This document shows positions 47,913 to 55,866 of a DNA stretch of 64,000 nt, in pieces (within the stretch, counting starts at the first letter, position 1; every line of letters begins with the position of its first letter). The translations under genes were made by a program, and so were the position numbers. The notes below the pieces were generated by a model. The model was given only the letters and a program-made list of their open reading frames with translations. It made no database searches and was not told the origin of the DNA. Source of the DNA: Draconibacterium mangrovi (GTDB taxonomy: Bacteria > Bacteroidota > Bacteroidia > Bacteroidales > Prolixibacteraceae). The stretch is taken from assembly GCF_010586825.1 (NCBI RefSeq), contig NZ_JAAAGB010000015.1, positions 1-64,000 of the forward strand, written 5' to 3'.

Positions 47913-50423
47913 TTATTTTTCCAGCATTTTAATAAAATATCCGCCAACAACGGAACGAGCCTGGAATCCAACCTGATTTGCAGTTGGTGTTTCGTACCAG
48001 TCGGTCATCGGAACACGATCAGGCGTATTGGTTACAAAAGCGTAAACCGGATCGATAAATTTCTGGAACGTTTCGGTATCATCAGCTAAAGTAGCTGTCC
48101 ACACAATCCAGTCTGATTTCGTATACGTTCTGCGGTTATCCAGTGGTAAACCGTAAGTGTTCTGTTTGGTCAGGTAATAGGCAATTTCTGTTTGTGCCAC
48201 TTCTTCGGGGAAAATTCCAAGACCAAGCAGTTTGTCCCAAACAATGTTGTATTTCTGGCTCCAGGTTCCCGGTTTATCAAAAGTTAAACGATAATGGTCG
48301 CCGTCGTCGGCCATTTTCATCCATTCCTGAGCCATACTTTTGGCTTCTGAAGTGTATTTTTCAGCCACTTCAGTTTTACCCAACATTGCGGCTAGTTTTC
48401 CGTATCCGGCAATTCCCATTATCGCTTTTGCTGAAAGGTTTACGTTGTGGGCAAAGTGACCGGCAAAATCGTCGGTACAAAGCTGGTTTTCCGGATCAAA
48501 TCCGTTTTCCATCAGGTAATTCGCCCAGGTTGTTAATACCTCCCAGTGCTCGGCTGCGTAATCGGCATTTCCTTCAACATCGGCAATGGCAGTTGTCAGA
48601 ATCAGCATATTACCACATTCTTCAACGGGCATATCGCCACCGTATGTTTGTCCATTGGCTTTCGGATAGGTACCTACATCGTGCGCGGCAAAAGGCTTGG
48701 TCCATTTTCCACTTTCTGAATAGTAGAAAATCGGGTTTAACATACCTTTTAACAACTCAGGATTGTATTTCAGGAACATCGGAGCCGAAGGATAAGTAAC
48801 ATCAACGGTACCAATTGAACCGTTACTGAAGTTTTCTTTTGAAAGGAAAAGAATGTTTCCTTTAGTATCTTTTACCAGTTTGTGTGCGGCAATTGCCTGA
48901 CGGTAGGCCAGCAAACACAAACGTGCGTAGTTTTCGCCACCGGCAGCCAGCGCTTCTTCGTAAACCGCCTGATCCGTTGCATCACAACGCGCCATAACAC
49001 TTTGGTAATCTTTGGCAGCAAAAGTTAACACCTCATCAAAACTTACCTCACCGTCGTTTGCCCACCATGCTTTCAGGTTATCGCCAAAATACTGAATTGA
49101 TTCAACATCGTCGTAACCCAGCATTACATATCCTTTTGCCGGTTTTGCCGAAACATTTCCAAGTACTTCAGTACAAGCCAAAACAGGCATTTCTTTTGAA
49201 AGAACAGCCGTTGTTTCCTCTTTTCCAGCCATTAGTTTACCACTTTCAACAAAGGCTTTTTTCATTCCTGCGAAATCGCCAATTGCCAGTGTTTTGTTTT
49301 CGGCTTCAGGCGATGCCAGATAGAAATATCCCCAATCGATACGAATGTTGTCGCCTTTCTTTTCCAAAACAGGCTGTTCGATTGTTCCGGTTTTTAAGAA
49401 GTTGATGTTACCGGTATTTCCGGTTGAAACTTTTACTTCCTGGTTTAACTCGTTTACGGCCCACTCGGGAGTAGCCTCGAAATACACCTCTACGTCATGT
49501 GATTTTCCGTCGGTTGAAACCGCTTCGTAGTTGATATAATTTACCGGACGTGAAAGCAGATCCAGATCGTCCATCAACAGTGGAGAAACAAACTCAACGC
49601 GCAGATCAACCGGTCCACAAGTGAAATCGTATTTGGTTTGTGTAGCTGTTATTTTCACGCTGTTTTGAACAGCTGTTTGAGCAAAAACAGGTTGAATATC
49701 GCTCTCTTTAAAGATTCCGAAATCAACATAAGCCAAACCACCACGATCCCAGCAATGCGCTGCAATGGTATTTTCGCCACCAATGTTCAGCAGGCTCTTA
49801 TCCAGCTTTAATACAACATTGCTTTTTGCACGGTTTCCGGTATTTACAATTTCTTTTCCGTTCAGGTATAATTCAAAATCATCGTCGTGCGAATACACCA
49901 GGAACAGATCGCTTGCTTCGCTAACTTCGGGCATCGTAAATTCGCGACGCACCCAAATATGTTCGGTATCCCACGATGTAGCCGTTTCACCGGTATTTGG
50001 TGTACCGAAAGCTGCTTTTCCACTTTTCCATGAAGCATCGTTAAAATCCGGTTTTTCCCAACCTGTTGCCGGCTCATTTGTCAGGTATTTTCCGTCCCAG
50101 GCTTCAAATTTTGCACTCGGAACAACCGGTTCCAATGGAATCTCTTCTTTACCCAGGAAACGATAGGTTTCTCCATCCACACGTACGGCACCAATCAGCG
50201 AGTGGTTTCTGCCTGTCCAGTGTTTTACCGGTGTGTCGAATAAAATATCCGACATGGACCATGCACAGGTGTATGGATCGATTGTTATTAACGGATAAGC
50301 AGGCGCACGGAACTCCGCCCCTGCTTCTTCTTTTTGTGCCACCTCCGACTGCGATGTGCAAGCCCCTAAAAAAGCGGCAATAATAAACACAGTCAGGATT
50401 TTGCTGACAGTTGATTTAAGCAT
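47913..50423 (-). CDS. Glutaminase A-like (DUF4964/DUF5127/DUF4965/DUF1793) lipoprotein
   Basis: An 836-residue lipoprotein (Cys22 in FLGAC). The N-terminal part (LITIDPYTCAWSMSDILFD and HWTGRNHSLIGAVRVDG) is a DUF4964-type start, followed by a jelly-roll insert (about 95-235) and DUF5127. DUF4965 is at about 480-640 (CLLAYRQAIAAHKLV, YPSAPMFLKYNPEL) and the (alpha/alpha)6 DUF1793 part at about 640-830 (GFDPENQLCTDDFAGHFAHN). Fungal relatives are called glutaminase A, but in Bacteroidota these proteins sit in polysaccharide loci and resemble glycosidases of the alpha-toroid group. I consider a glycosidase role more likely. This is inference. Its upstream spacer carries a fecR relic. Confidence 0.8.
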   Translation of the reverse strand: MLKSTVSKILTVFIIAAFLGACTSQSEVAQKEEAGAEFRAPAYPLITIDPYTCAWSMSDILFDTPVKHWTGRNHSLIGAVRVDGETYRFLGKEEIPLEPVVPSAKFEAWDGKYLTNEPATGWEKPDFNDASWKSGKAAFGTPNTGETATSWDTEHIWVRREFTMPEVSEASDLFLVYSHDDDFELYLNGKEIVNTGNRAKSNVVLKLDKSLLNIGGENTIAAHCWDRGGLAYVDFGIFKESDIQPVFAQTAVQNSVKITATQTKYDFTCGPVDLRVEFVSPLLMDDLDLLSRPVNYINYEAVSTDGKSHDVEVYFEATPEWAVNELNQEVKVSTGNTGNINFLKTGTIEQPVLEKKGDNIRIDWGYFYLASPEAENKTLAIGDFAGMKKAFVESGKLMAGKEETTAVLSKEMPVLACTEVLGNVSAKPAKGYVMLGYDDVESIQYFGDNLKAWWANDGEVSFDEVLTFAAKDYQSVMARCDATDQAVYEEALAAGGENYARLCLLAYRQAIAAHKLVKDTKGNILFLSKENFSNGSIGTVDVTYPSAPMFLKYNPELLKGMLNPIFYYSESGKWTKPFAAHDVGTYPKANGQTYGGDMPVEECGNMLILTTAIADVEGNADYAAEHWEVLTTWANYLMENGFDPENQLCTDDFAGHFAHNVNLSAKAIMGIAGYGKLAAMLGKTEVAEKYTSEAKSMAQEWMKMADDGDHYRLTFDKPGTWSQKYNIVWDKLLGLGIFPEEVAQTEIAYYLTKQNTYGLPLDNRRTYTKSDWIVWTATLADDTETFQKFIDPVYAFVTNTPDRVPMTDWYETPTANQVGFQARSVVGGYFIKMLEK

Positions 50424-50501
50424 AATTATTATTTAAATTGTAAAATTATTTATTCTCCACACACAATAAACCAGAAATCATTTGAAAAAGAATATTGGAT
50501 C

Positions 50502-50582
50502 ATCCGACCAGCTTATTCGTTGCTCTTTTCCTTCTCTACATAATTCTCCCTGTGGGTATTTCCGTATCATTGTGAAGCCTGT
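50502..50582 (-). pseudogene. Decayed start of a fecR anti-sigma gene
   Basis: Twenty-seven codons align without any gap to the first codons of the intact fecR at 30043-31026. Conserved places include ATA, AAA TAC, CAG GGA, CAA, TGG and GAT. By my hand count 54 of 81 bases agree. The start codon has become ACA, and a TGA follows eight codons after the aligned part. This is the remnant of a second ECF-sigma/FecR switch that once served this end of the locus. Confidence 0.72.
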
Positions 50583-50685
50583 ATCATCTTTGCTGGCTAT
50601 TGTACACATGAACCACATTTAACCCTTTACTGAAACAGAAAATTTTTTCTGATAAAGATCTTCAAAATAAACCCGTGGTTGAATC
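50583..50685 (-). other. Copy of the sigma-fecR intergenic region
   Basis: This spacer matches 31027-31128, the region between the ECF sigma gene and fecR. Two blocks are clearest: CTATTGTACACAT (50597-50609; 31042-31054) and ACCCTTTA(C/T)TGAAA (50622-50635; 31067-31080). Both are 25 bp apart in each copy. It may be a dead relic or a still-used promoter for the glutaminase-like gene downstream. Confidence 0.65.
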
Positions 50686-50724
50686 AGATTATTAAGAGAT
50701 CTATCCATAATTGTGATTTTCAGT

Positions 50725-52242
50725 TTATTGTTTTTCTAATTCATATTTTGCCAGAACAGCATATTCAGCCGCAAATGCGAAATTGAACATCCCTTCTGTT
50801 TTGTTTTTTTCATGATCTTCTTCCCATCCCGTTAGTAAGTTCGTTGGCAGGAAACCGTTGTAAAGGAAGTTTTCGTAGACGTAATCAAGATTCTGCTGAA
50901 AACTGTTTATGTATTCCGACACCTCCTCACAAGAAGGATGGGCATCAACAAAACCACGCATCAATACCCCATTAAACCAGTTACTGAAACCCCTGACATC
51001 AAAAGAGTAGTAACCGGGAATGTCCTTATCGATTTGAGCGAAATAGGTAAAGCTCGATTTCGATAAGTGTTGTGCATCTTTCCGATATAAATCATCTCCG
51101 GTAGCGCGAAACAGATCGGCTGCTCCCGAAAGCATTGTTCCGCTGTTGTAGGTAAATGCCGGCCCCACCCGGTCGCGGTAGTCGATTCCTTTACGGTACT
51201 CAACTCCGTTAATAAGCTCTGTTTGCGGGTTTCGTGGCGTACAACCTCCCATCATATCATCGTAAACACCATCGGCGCGCAACAAATGTTCTTTTTGCCA
51301 GTGGTAAACTTTTTGGGCAAATTCAAGGTAGTAGTCGCTCTTTTTAACCTTTTTTACTATTCTGGTTTTCCTGTCAGACGGATCAATAGATCGATGAGTG
51401 ATTTTATCTTTCTTTCCCTTATACATCTCGTGTAACCACACCAGCGGACTTACCATTGGACCATTGCTGCATGAGTGCTTCGACACATAGCCGGGTCCCC
51501 AGGTAATACCACCGTTCTCTTCACCTTTATCATTAAAAGTGCAGTCCCATCCATCGAGCACATACTCGGTCAGATACTCGGCTTTTTCAAGGAATTCGTT
51601 TTTACCGGTTAATTTATAAGCTTCAATAAATTCGCGAACCAACCACATTTGATCATCATACACATTCATTACACCGGCAACTTCCGCCTGCCCCACAGCA
51701 GCTCCGCGGTTAACCCCGTATACAGTCCATTCTTTGGTTTGTGTGTACGACACTAGTTCGAATGTTCCGTGGTAATAGTCTGCTTTCTCGTATAATTGGT
51801 AAAGCAAATCGGCGTATCGTTTAAAATGTGCATCGTATAAGGTCGTATTTCCGTTTTCCTTTTGCGCTTTAAGAGCATGAAGAATGGCGTTAACAGCTTC
51901 AATTGCACTGGTGTACATCCATATACTACCTTTTTCGTCAGAAACAGCTCCGTTATATGGATTAAAAAACCGGGCCATAGCCATTTCCTCTCCAATAAAA
52001 TGAGCTTCAAAGGCCGCATCTGCCAGAGTCATTGCACGCGTTAGATTTTGATCTGATAAATCCTTTTGATTTTCGAATGAGATACCATTTGTTGAAGTGT
52101 AAGAAAGCAAACTGCTGCTCTGTTTCTTTTCTTCAATAGTTTTTAATTCAGAATTTGCTTTGAGATCCCCTTTGCAAACAGATGTGCCAAAACAATGTAA
52201 AGAGGCAAGAATAATTGTGGCTAAAAAACCGACTTGTTTCAT
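50725..52242 (-). CDS. GH76-type alpha-1,6-mannanase-like enzyme
   Basis: A 505-residue secreted enzyme (signal peptide through about residue 22, ILASLHCFGTS) with an (alpha/alpha)6 barrel of GH76 type. The paired catalytic aspartates are Asp196-Asp197 in VYDDQMWL. GWDCTFNDKGEENGGITWGPG and TYNSGTMLSGAADLF match further family segments. GH76 enzymes cleave alpha-1,6-mannan internally. The gene is divergent from the membrane SARP-like regulator across 319 bp that hold ordered repeats, so that protein is its likely regulator. It is 302 bp upstream of the glutaminase-like gene. Confidence 0.85.
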   Translation of the reverse strand: MKQVGFLATIILASLHCFGTSVCKGDLKANSELKTIEEKKQSSSLLSYTSTNGISFENQKDLSDQNLTRAMTLADAAFEAHFIGEEMAMARFFNPYNGAVSDEKGSIWMYTSAIEAVNAILHALKAQKENGNTTLYDAHFKRYADLLYQLYEKADYYHGTFELVSYTQTKEWTVYGVNRGAAVGQAEVAGVMNVYDDQMWLVREFIEAYKLTGKNEFLEKAEYLTEYVLDGWDCTFNDKGEENGGITWGPGYVSKHSCSNGPMVSPLVWLHEMYKGKKDKITHRSIDPSDRKTRIVKKVKKSDYYLEFAQKVYHWQKEHLLRADGVYDDMMGGCTPRNPQTELINGVEYRKGIDYRDRVGPAFTYNSGTMLSGAADLFRATGDDLYRKDAQHLSKSSFTYFAQIDKDIPGYYSFDVRGFSNWFNGVLMRGFVDAHPSCEEVSEYINSFQQNLDYVYENFLYNGFLPTNLLTGWEEDHEKNKTEGMFNFAFAAEYAVLAKYELEKQ

Positions 52243-52561
52243 TGTTCCAATAGTTTGTTATAAAGTTTTAATTCAACTGTCCTTAAAAATTCCGTTACCA
52301 GATATATTCTTAATCAGCAGCACACAAATATTGAAAGACAGTGATTAATTTATGGGTTAAAAATGGGTTAAAAACGAAAAAAATCCATTAATCTTGCGCA
52401 ATTAACCGGGGGATTGGTACAAATATTTGTTGCTTTTCAAAAAAAACGAGTCTTTTCGTTGTAAAAACGAGAATTGGAATATTCTTAACGTTTGCAATAT
52501 TCTAAACGAAGTAAAAAATTGAAGATAAAAGAATAATAATCCAAGTTTAGTATTAACAACA
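52243..52561. promoter_or_regulatory. Divergent promoter region with several ordered repeats
   Basis: A 319-bp spacer between the GH76 gene and the SARP-like regulator. It contains an exact 11-bp tandem repeat (see next entry), two copies of AAAACGAG (52443-52450 and 52464-52471), and two copies of AATATTCT(T/A)AACG (52478-52490 and 52496-52508, 18 bp apart). The last 50 bp before the regulator are A-rich. No open frame of note lies within it. Confidence 0.7.
52352..52373. repeat. Exact 11-bp tandem repeat, candidate SARP site
   Basis: ATGGGTTAAAA occurs twice with no gap. Read as TGGGTTA plus a 4-bp spacer, it has the heptamer-and-11-bp pitch used by SARP-type activators. It lies 110 bp from the GH76 start and 189 bp from the regulator start. 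A weaker third copy may begin at 52342. Confidence 0.6.
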
Positions 52562-55063
52562 ATGTTGATTAAGCTACATTACATAACACTTATAATAGTT
52601 TTATTAAACTTTCAGGGCTCGTTTCTGAGGGGATTAAAATTCAACGGAGGAGAAGTACCAATAGCCGAGCGTACTTCTTACAATGTATTTGATGATTCCA
52701 ATATCGCATTTTCAGATTCCTTTGACATTGATTTTGACTTATCCTTATATCCACCAACACTTATTGGTTACATCATCCGGATTAAAAATACCGAAAGCGA
52801 TAAAATTTTTAATTTATTTTACGACGGGCAAGGCCCTGATTTGGTGTTTCGATTTAACCAGGAAGGAAAAAGCAGCCTGATTATTGCAAGAATGAGCAAG
52901 GAATATTTGCTCAACACCTACTGGTTTAACATGAAAATTTCTTTCGATCTGAAAAATGATTCTATTTCACTGAAAATCAACGACCAAACTTTTAGTGCTG
53001 CCAATGTTGGCCTCCCCCAAAAATATCATCCTGTAATTTTATTCGGGAAAAGCGATTATATAATTGATGTTCCTTCTTTTGCCATTAAAGAACTCACTAT
53101 AGGAAATAAGGACAAGTACCACTTTGATCTGAATGAAAATGAAGGCAGCATTGTTCATGATATAAAAGGGAAATCAATTGGCAATGTGAGTAACCCGGAA
53201 TGGTTGATTAACGATGCCTATCACTGGAGGCACAAAATATCATTTCAATCGGGTTCTGTTGCAGGTGCCAATTACAATCCTCAAAAAAAAGAGATCTACT
53301 ATTTTAACCGCGATACTATTCATAAATACAATGTAAGAACCGAAAAAACAGAAGTTATTGCGTTTAACGAACCGTGCCCTGTAAATCTGTTTTTGGGCAC
53401 TAATTTTCTTGATCCGGTGAATAACAAGTTATATTCCTACGAAGTTTTTTTTGAGCGGGAAAACGATATTCCTACGGTTGCCAGCCTGGAATTGTCGACT
53501 CATAACTGGACAGCCGAAACTACTCAGGAACTTCCGATACAGCTGCACCATCACGGATCCTTTTTCGATCCTGAAAACAGACAGTACACTATCTTCGGGG
53601 GCTTTGGGAACATGTTCTACAATAATGATTTCTTCTCGTATAGCCTTGAAAATAAAGAATGGCAAACGCTTGCAGGTTTTACGGGCGATTTTTTGTCGCC
53701 CCGTTATTTCTCATCGGTTGGTTATTTAAAAAAAACAAACTCCGCCTACATTTTTGGCGGTATGGGCAACGAATCAGGAGAACAAATTGTAGGAAGAAAG
53801 TATTATTACGATTTATACAAAGTTGACCTGAACACCAAAAACATTACAAAGCTGTGGGAAATACCCTGGGTAGGCGACAATGTTGTCCCGGTTCGTGGAA
53901 TGGTTATTCTTAACGATTCTTGTTTTTATACCTTTTGTTATCCGGAACACTATTCAGAATCGTCCCTCAGACTGTATCGCTTTTCGTTAGCCGATGGCAG
54001 TTATGAAATACTGGGAGACTCGGTACCAATACGCTCAGATAAAATTACCACTAATGCAAACTTATATTTCGATGAAGGGCTACATACGCTTTATGCTTTG
54101 ATACAAGAGTTTGATGATGATATCGCATCTGAGCTGAAAATTTATTCGCTGGCATTTCCGCCGATTACTGCAGAGGAACTGGTGAATTATTCGAAGCCGA
54201 ATAATTCCGGAACAGCGCGTTTAATAATCATTCTGTTGCCAATCATCGTTGTAATAACTTTTATTTTTTATCGTAGAATAAAATTGAAATACAGCAGCGA
54301 GCGGAATGGATCAGGAGGATTAAGCAAATTGAGAAACAAAAGGAAAGTTATTGTAAAACCTAATTCAATTTACCTTTTTGGCGATTTTGCCGCACACGAT
54401 CGCAACAATAAAGATATCACCTACATGTTTAGCACCAGGTTGAAACAAATGCTAATCCTTTTACTTCAACACAGTGCCGAAAAAGATGGCATCTCGTCGC
54501 AAAAACTGGGTAGTATTTTATGGCCCGGAAAACCCGCACAAAAAGTTAAAAACCTGAGAGGTGTTACTATTAACCATTTGCGGAAGGCTTTAAGTGAATT
54601 TGAAGGGGTTGAACTGGTGTACGAAAAAGGTTGTTTTAAGCTTGTACTATCGGATGAATTTTATTGTGACTACACCAGGTGCTTAGATCTTATTTCAGGA
54701 AAAGAACCTGGCGAAAACCAGCTCGAACTGCTTGAACTGCTAGGCAGGGGGAAATTTTTAAAACTCGCAGATGATTCGGTTTACGACCCGTTTAAACAGG
54801 AAGCTGAGAACAAACTTGAACCGGCATTACTACTGGAAATGGAAAATGCCTATAATGCGGAAGCCTATCAATTAAGCATCGAGTTCTCTGAGGTAATTTT
54901 CAATATTGATCCATTAAACGAAGTGGCGCTTACTTTCCAGGTAAAAGCTTTGCAAAAACTCAAGTTGAATGAAGAAGCTCAATTAAGATATAACACATAT
55001 ACTTTGGAGTATAAAATGGCAATGGGGAGCAGCTACACAAATCCTAATAAAATACTGATTTAG
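52562..55063 (+). CDS. Membrane one-component regulator: ConA-like/Kelch sensor with SARP-like DNA-binding domain
   Basis: An 833-residue protein. An N-terminal signal or anchor (about 1-20) leads to a concanavalin-like domain (about 22-205) and a Kelch-type propeller (about 215-540, with YTIFGGFGNMFYNNDFFSY and AYIFGGMGNESGE). One membrane helix lies about 552-572 (LIIILLPIIVVITFIFY). The cytosolic part has a winged helix of the SARP/OmpR kind (about 595-690: FGDFAAHDRNNKDITYMF, LILLLQHS, LWPGKPAQKVKNLRGVTINHLRKAL) and a bacterial transcriptional activator (BTAD/TPR-like) domain to the C-terminus (LLELLGRGKFL, FNIDPLNEVAL). The layout predicts a sensor that binds a glycan outside and acts directly on DNA inside, with no phosphorelay. 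It faces the GH76 gene. Annotation as galactose oxidase, from the Kelch part, would be wrong. Confidence 0.85.
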   Translation: MLIKLHYITLIIVLLNFQGSFLRGLKFNGGEVPIAERTSYNVFDDSNIAFSDSFDIDFDLSLYPPTLIGYIIRIKNTESDKIFNLFYDGQGPDLVFRFNQEGKSSLIIARMSKEYLLNTYWFNMKISFDLKNDSISLKINDQTFSAANVGLPQKYHPVILFGKSDYIIDVPSFAIKELTIGNKDKYHFDLNENEGSIVHDIKGKSIGNVSNPEWLINDAYHWRHKISFQSGSVAGANYNPQKKEIYYFNRDTIHKYNVRTEKTEVIAFNEPCPVNLFLGTNFLDPVNNKLYSYEVFFERENDIPTVASLELSTHNWTAETTQELPIQLHHHGSFFDPENRQYTIFGGFGNMFYNNDFFSYSLENKEWQTLAGFTGDFLSPRYFSSVGYLKKTNSAYIFGGMGNESGEQIVGRKYYYDLYKVDLNTKNITKLWEIPWVGDNVVPVRGMVILNDSCFYTFCYPEHYSESSLRLYRFSLADGSYEILGDSVPIRSDKITTNANLYFDEGLHTLYALIQEFDDDIASELKIYSLAFPPITAEELVNYSKPNNSGTARLIIILLPIIVVITFIFYRRIKLKYSSERNGSGGLSKLRNKRKVIVKPNSIYLFGDFAAHDRNNKDITYMFSTRLKQMLILLLQHSAEKDGISSQKLGSILWPGKPAQKVKNLRGVTINHLRKALSEFEGVELVYEKGCFKLVLSDEFYCDYTRCLDLISGKEPGENQLELLELLGRGKFLKLADDSVYDPFKQEAENKLEPALLLEMENAYNAEAYQLSIEFSEVIFNIDPLNEVALTFQVKALQKLKLNEEAQLRYNTYTLEYKMAMGSSYTNPNKILI

Positions 55064-55092
55064 ACAGAACTATACGGTTTTGTCTAAATCAG
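55055..55092 (+). terminator. Stem-loop between convergent genes, includes regulator stop codon
   Basis: Perfect 12-bp arms CTGATTTAGACA and TGTCTAAATCAG flank a 14-nt loop. The stop codon of the SARP-like regulator lies in the left arm. The gene on the other strand ends at 55138, so the stem may stop transcription from both sides, although U-tracts are weak. Confidence 0.7.
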
Positions 55093-55137
55093 AAACACAT
55101 TTTCACGATTGCTAAAAAAAATCAATTGCAGTGTTGT

Positions 55138-55350
55138 TTACGATGATGTAAGGAAATCGAGTATACTGCCCGCGGTACTTCCTCTTCCGGCTTTATACAA
55201 TTCGGTGTAACCACATCGTTTGCACGAAATAGCAATAAACTTCCGGTTTTGAATATCAAAAAATCGTGTAAAACCGGCTCCGGTTGTTCTGATTGCATCT
55301 TCTTCGTACTCCCAACTACTGCATTTAGGACAGCTGAAATGTTTTTTCAT
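55138..55350 (-). CDS. Small zinc-ribbon protein (DUF2082-like)
   Basis: A 70-residue protein with two Cys-x2-Cys knuckles (CPKC at 8-11 and CKRCG near 43-47), an acidic stretch and a glycine-rich tail. This matches the zinc-ribbon nucleic-acid-binding group once called DUF2082. No catalytic part is present. It is the last gene of a six-gene operon led by an SPFH protein, 31 bp after the second micro-protein. Confidence 0.8.
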   Translation of the reverse strand: MKKHFSCPKCSSWEYEEDAIRTTGAGFTRFFDIQNRKFIAISCKRCGYTELYKAGRGSTAGSILDFLTSS

Positions 55351-55381
55351 GGTTTTCTGTTTTTGTATTGTTTTCAGTTAA

Positions 55382-55531
55382 TCAGTATTTGCTTTTCAAA
55401 TAAATTACTAACTGAATCGAAAAAAGTATAATTGCGATAGCGAGTACCATTATAAATCTTATTTGAGTTGAGGTTAATTTGCTCCTACGCTTTTTTTTAT
55501 CGCCTTTTTTCAGATAATCATATTTACCCAT
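55382..55531 (-). CDS. Micro-protein with one membrane helix (twin 2)
   Basis: A 49-residue protein found by translating the spacer. It starts MGKYDYLK, continues with a very basic segment, and has one membrane helix at about 26-46 (FIMVLAIAIILFSIQLVIYL). It is a paralogue of the preceding micro-protein: the start motif, basic region and helix order are the same, and both have an AAAAAAGGTT stretch upstream. The positive segment before the helix predicts that the N-terminus stays in the cytosol. Function is unknown. Confidence 0.65.
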   Translation of the reverse strand: MGKYDYLKKGDKKKRRSKLTSTQIRFIMVLAIAIILFSIQLVIYLKSKY

Positions 55532-55561
55532 TTTCGTTGTTTTAAACCTTTTTTCTAAGTA

Positions 55562-55705
55562 CTATTTCTTTAACTGTGTCACTACCTGAAGAATGAATCC
55601 ACTAATAACCAATGCAATAACGATTACGGTTATTATTTCCCGTACCATTTTAAGTTTACTCTTCTTAATTTCTTGTTTCGCTTTTAAATAATCATACCGT
55701 CCCAT
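55562..55705 (-). CDS. Micro-protein with one membrane helix (twin 1)
   Basis: A 47-residue protein that starts MGRYDYLK, has a basic stretch (KQEIKKSKLK) and a helix at about 21-43 (VREIITVIVIALVISGFILQVV). Its start overlaps the end of the ribbon-helix-helix gene by 14 bp in another frame, and AAAGG stands 8 bp before the ATG. Overlap and the paralogue next door make it a real gene rather than noise. Function is unknown. Confidence 0.65.
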   Translation of the reverse strand: MGRYDYLKAKQEIKKSKLKMVREIITVIVIALVISGFILQVVTQLKK

Positions 55706-55865
55706 CGTCTGAACCTTTTTTTAGTCGTCGTGCATCTTTTAAAGCCTTATGTATTATCCATTCAATTTGCCCGTTCATACTCCGAAAATCATCTGCAGCC
55801 CATTTTTCAACGGCCTCCAGCATTTCCGGGCTAACGCGCAATACAAACGATTTTTTCTTCGCCAT
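55692..55865 (-). CDS. Arc-type ribbon-helix-helix protein
   Basis: A 57-residue protein. KKKSFVLRVSPEMLEAVEKW gives the DNA-contacting strand and first helix, and MNGQIEWIIHKALKD the second helix of an Arc/MetJ-type fold. A strong AGGAGG lies 7 bp before the ATG, inside the end of the upstream gene, with only 1 bp between the genes. It probably binds operator DNA as a dimer and may control the operon that encodes it. No toxin gene is nearby, so it is not an obvious antitoxin. Confidence 0.8.
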   Translation of the reverse strand: MAKKKSFVLRVSPEMLEAVEKWAADDFRSMNGQIEWIIHKALKDARRLKKGSDDGTV

Positions 55866-55866
55866 T

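Noticed and set aside
48143-48799. 218-codon plus-strand frame inside the glutaminase-like gene
   Set aside because: Opposite-strand shadow of a conserved protein. It is Arg/Pro/Leu-rich with no family features or promoter.
52562-55063. Galactose oxidase or simple Kelch protein
   Set aside because: No copper-ligand pattern is visible, and the C-terminal third is a cytosolic winged helix plus BTAD after a membrane helix.
55562-55865. Type II toxin-antitoxin pair made of the ribbon-helix-helix gene and its neighbour
   Set aside because: The neighbour is a small membrane protein that has a paralogue beside it, and the genes are embedded in an SPFH operon. No RelE-, MazF- or PIN-like toxin is present.
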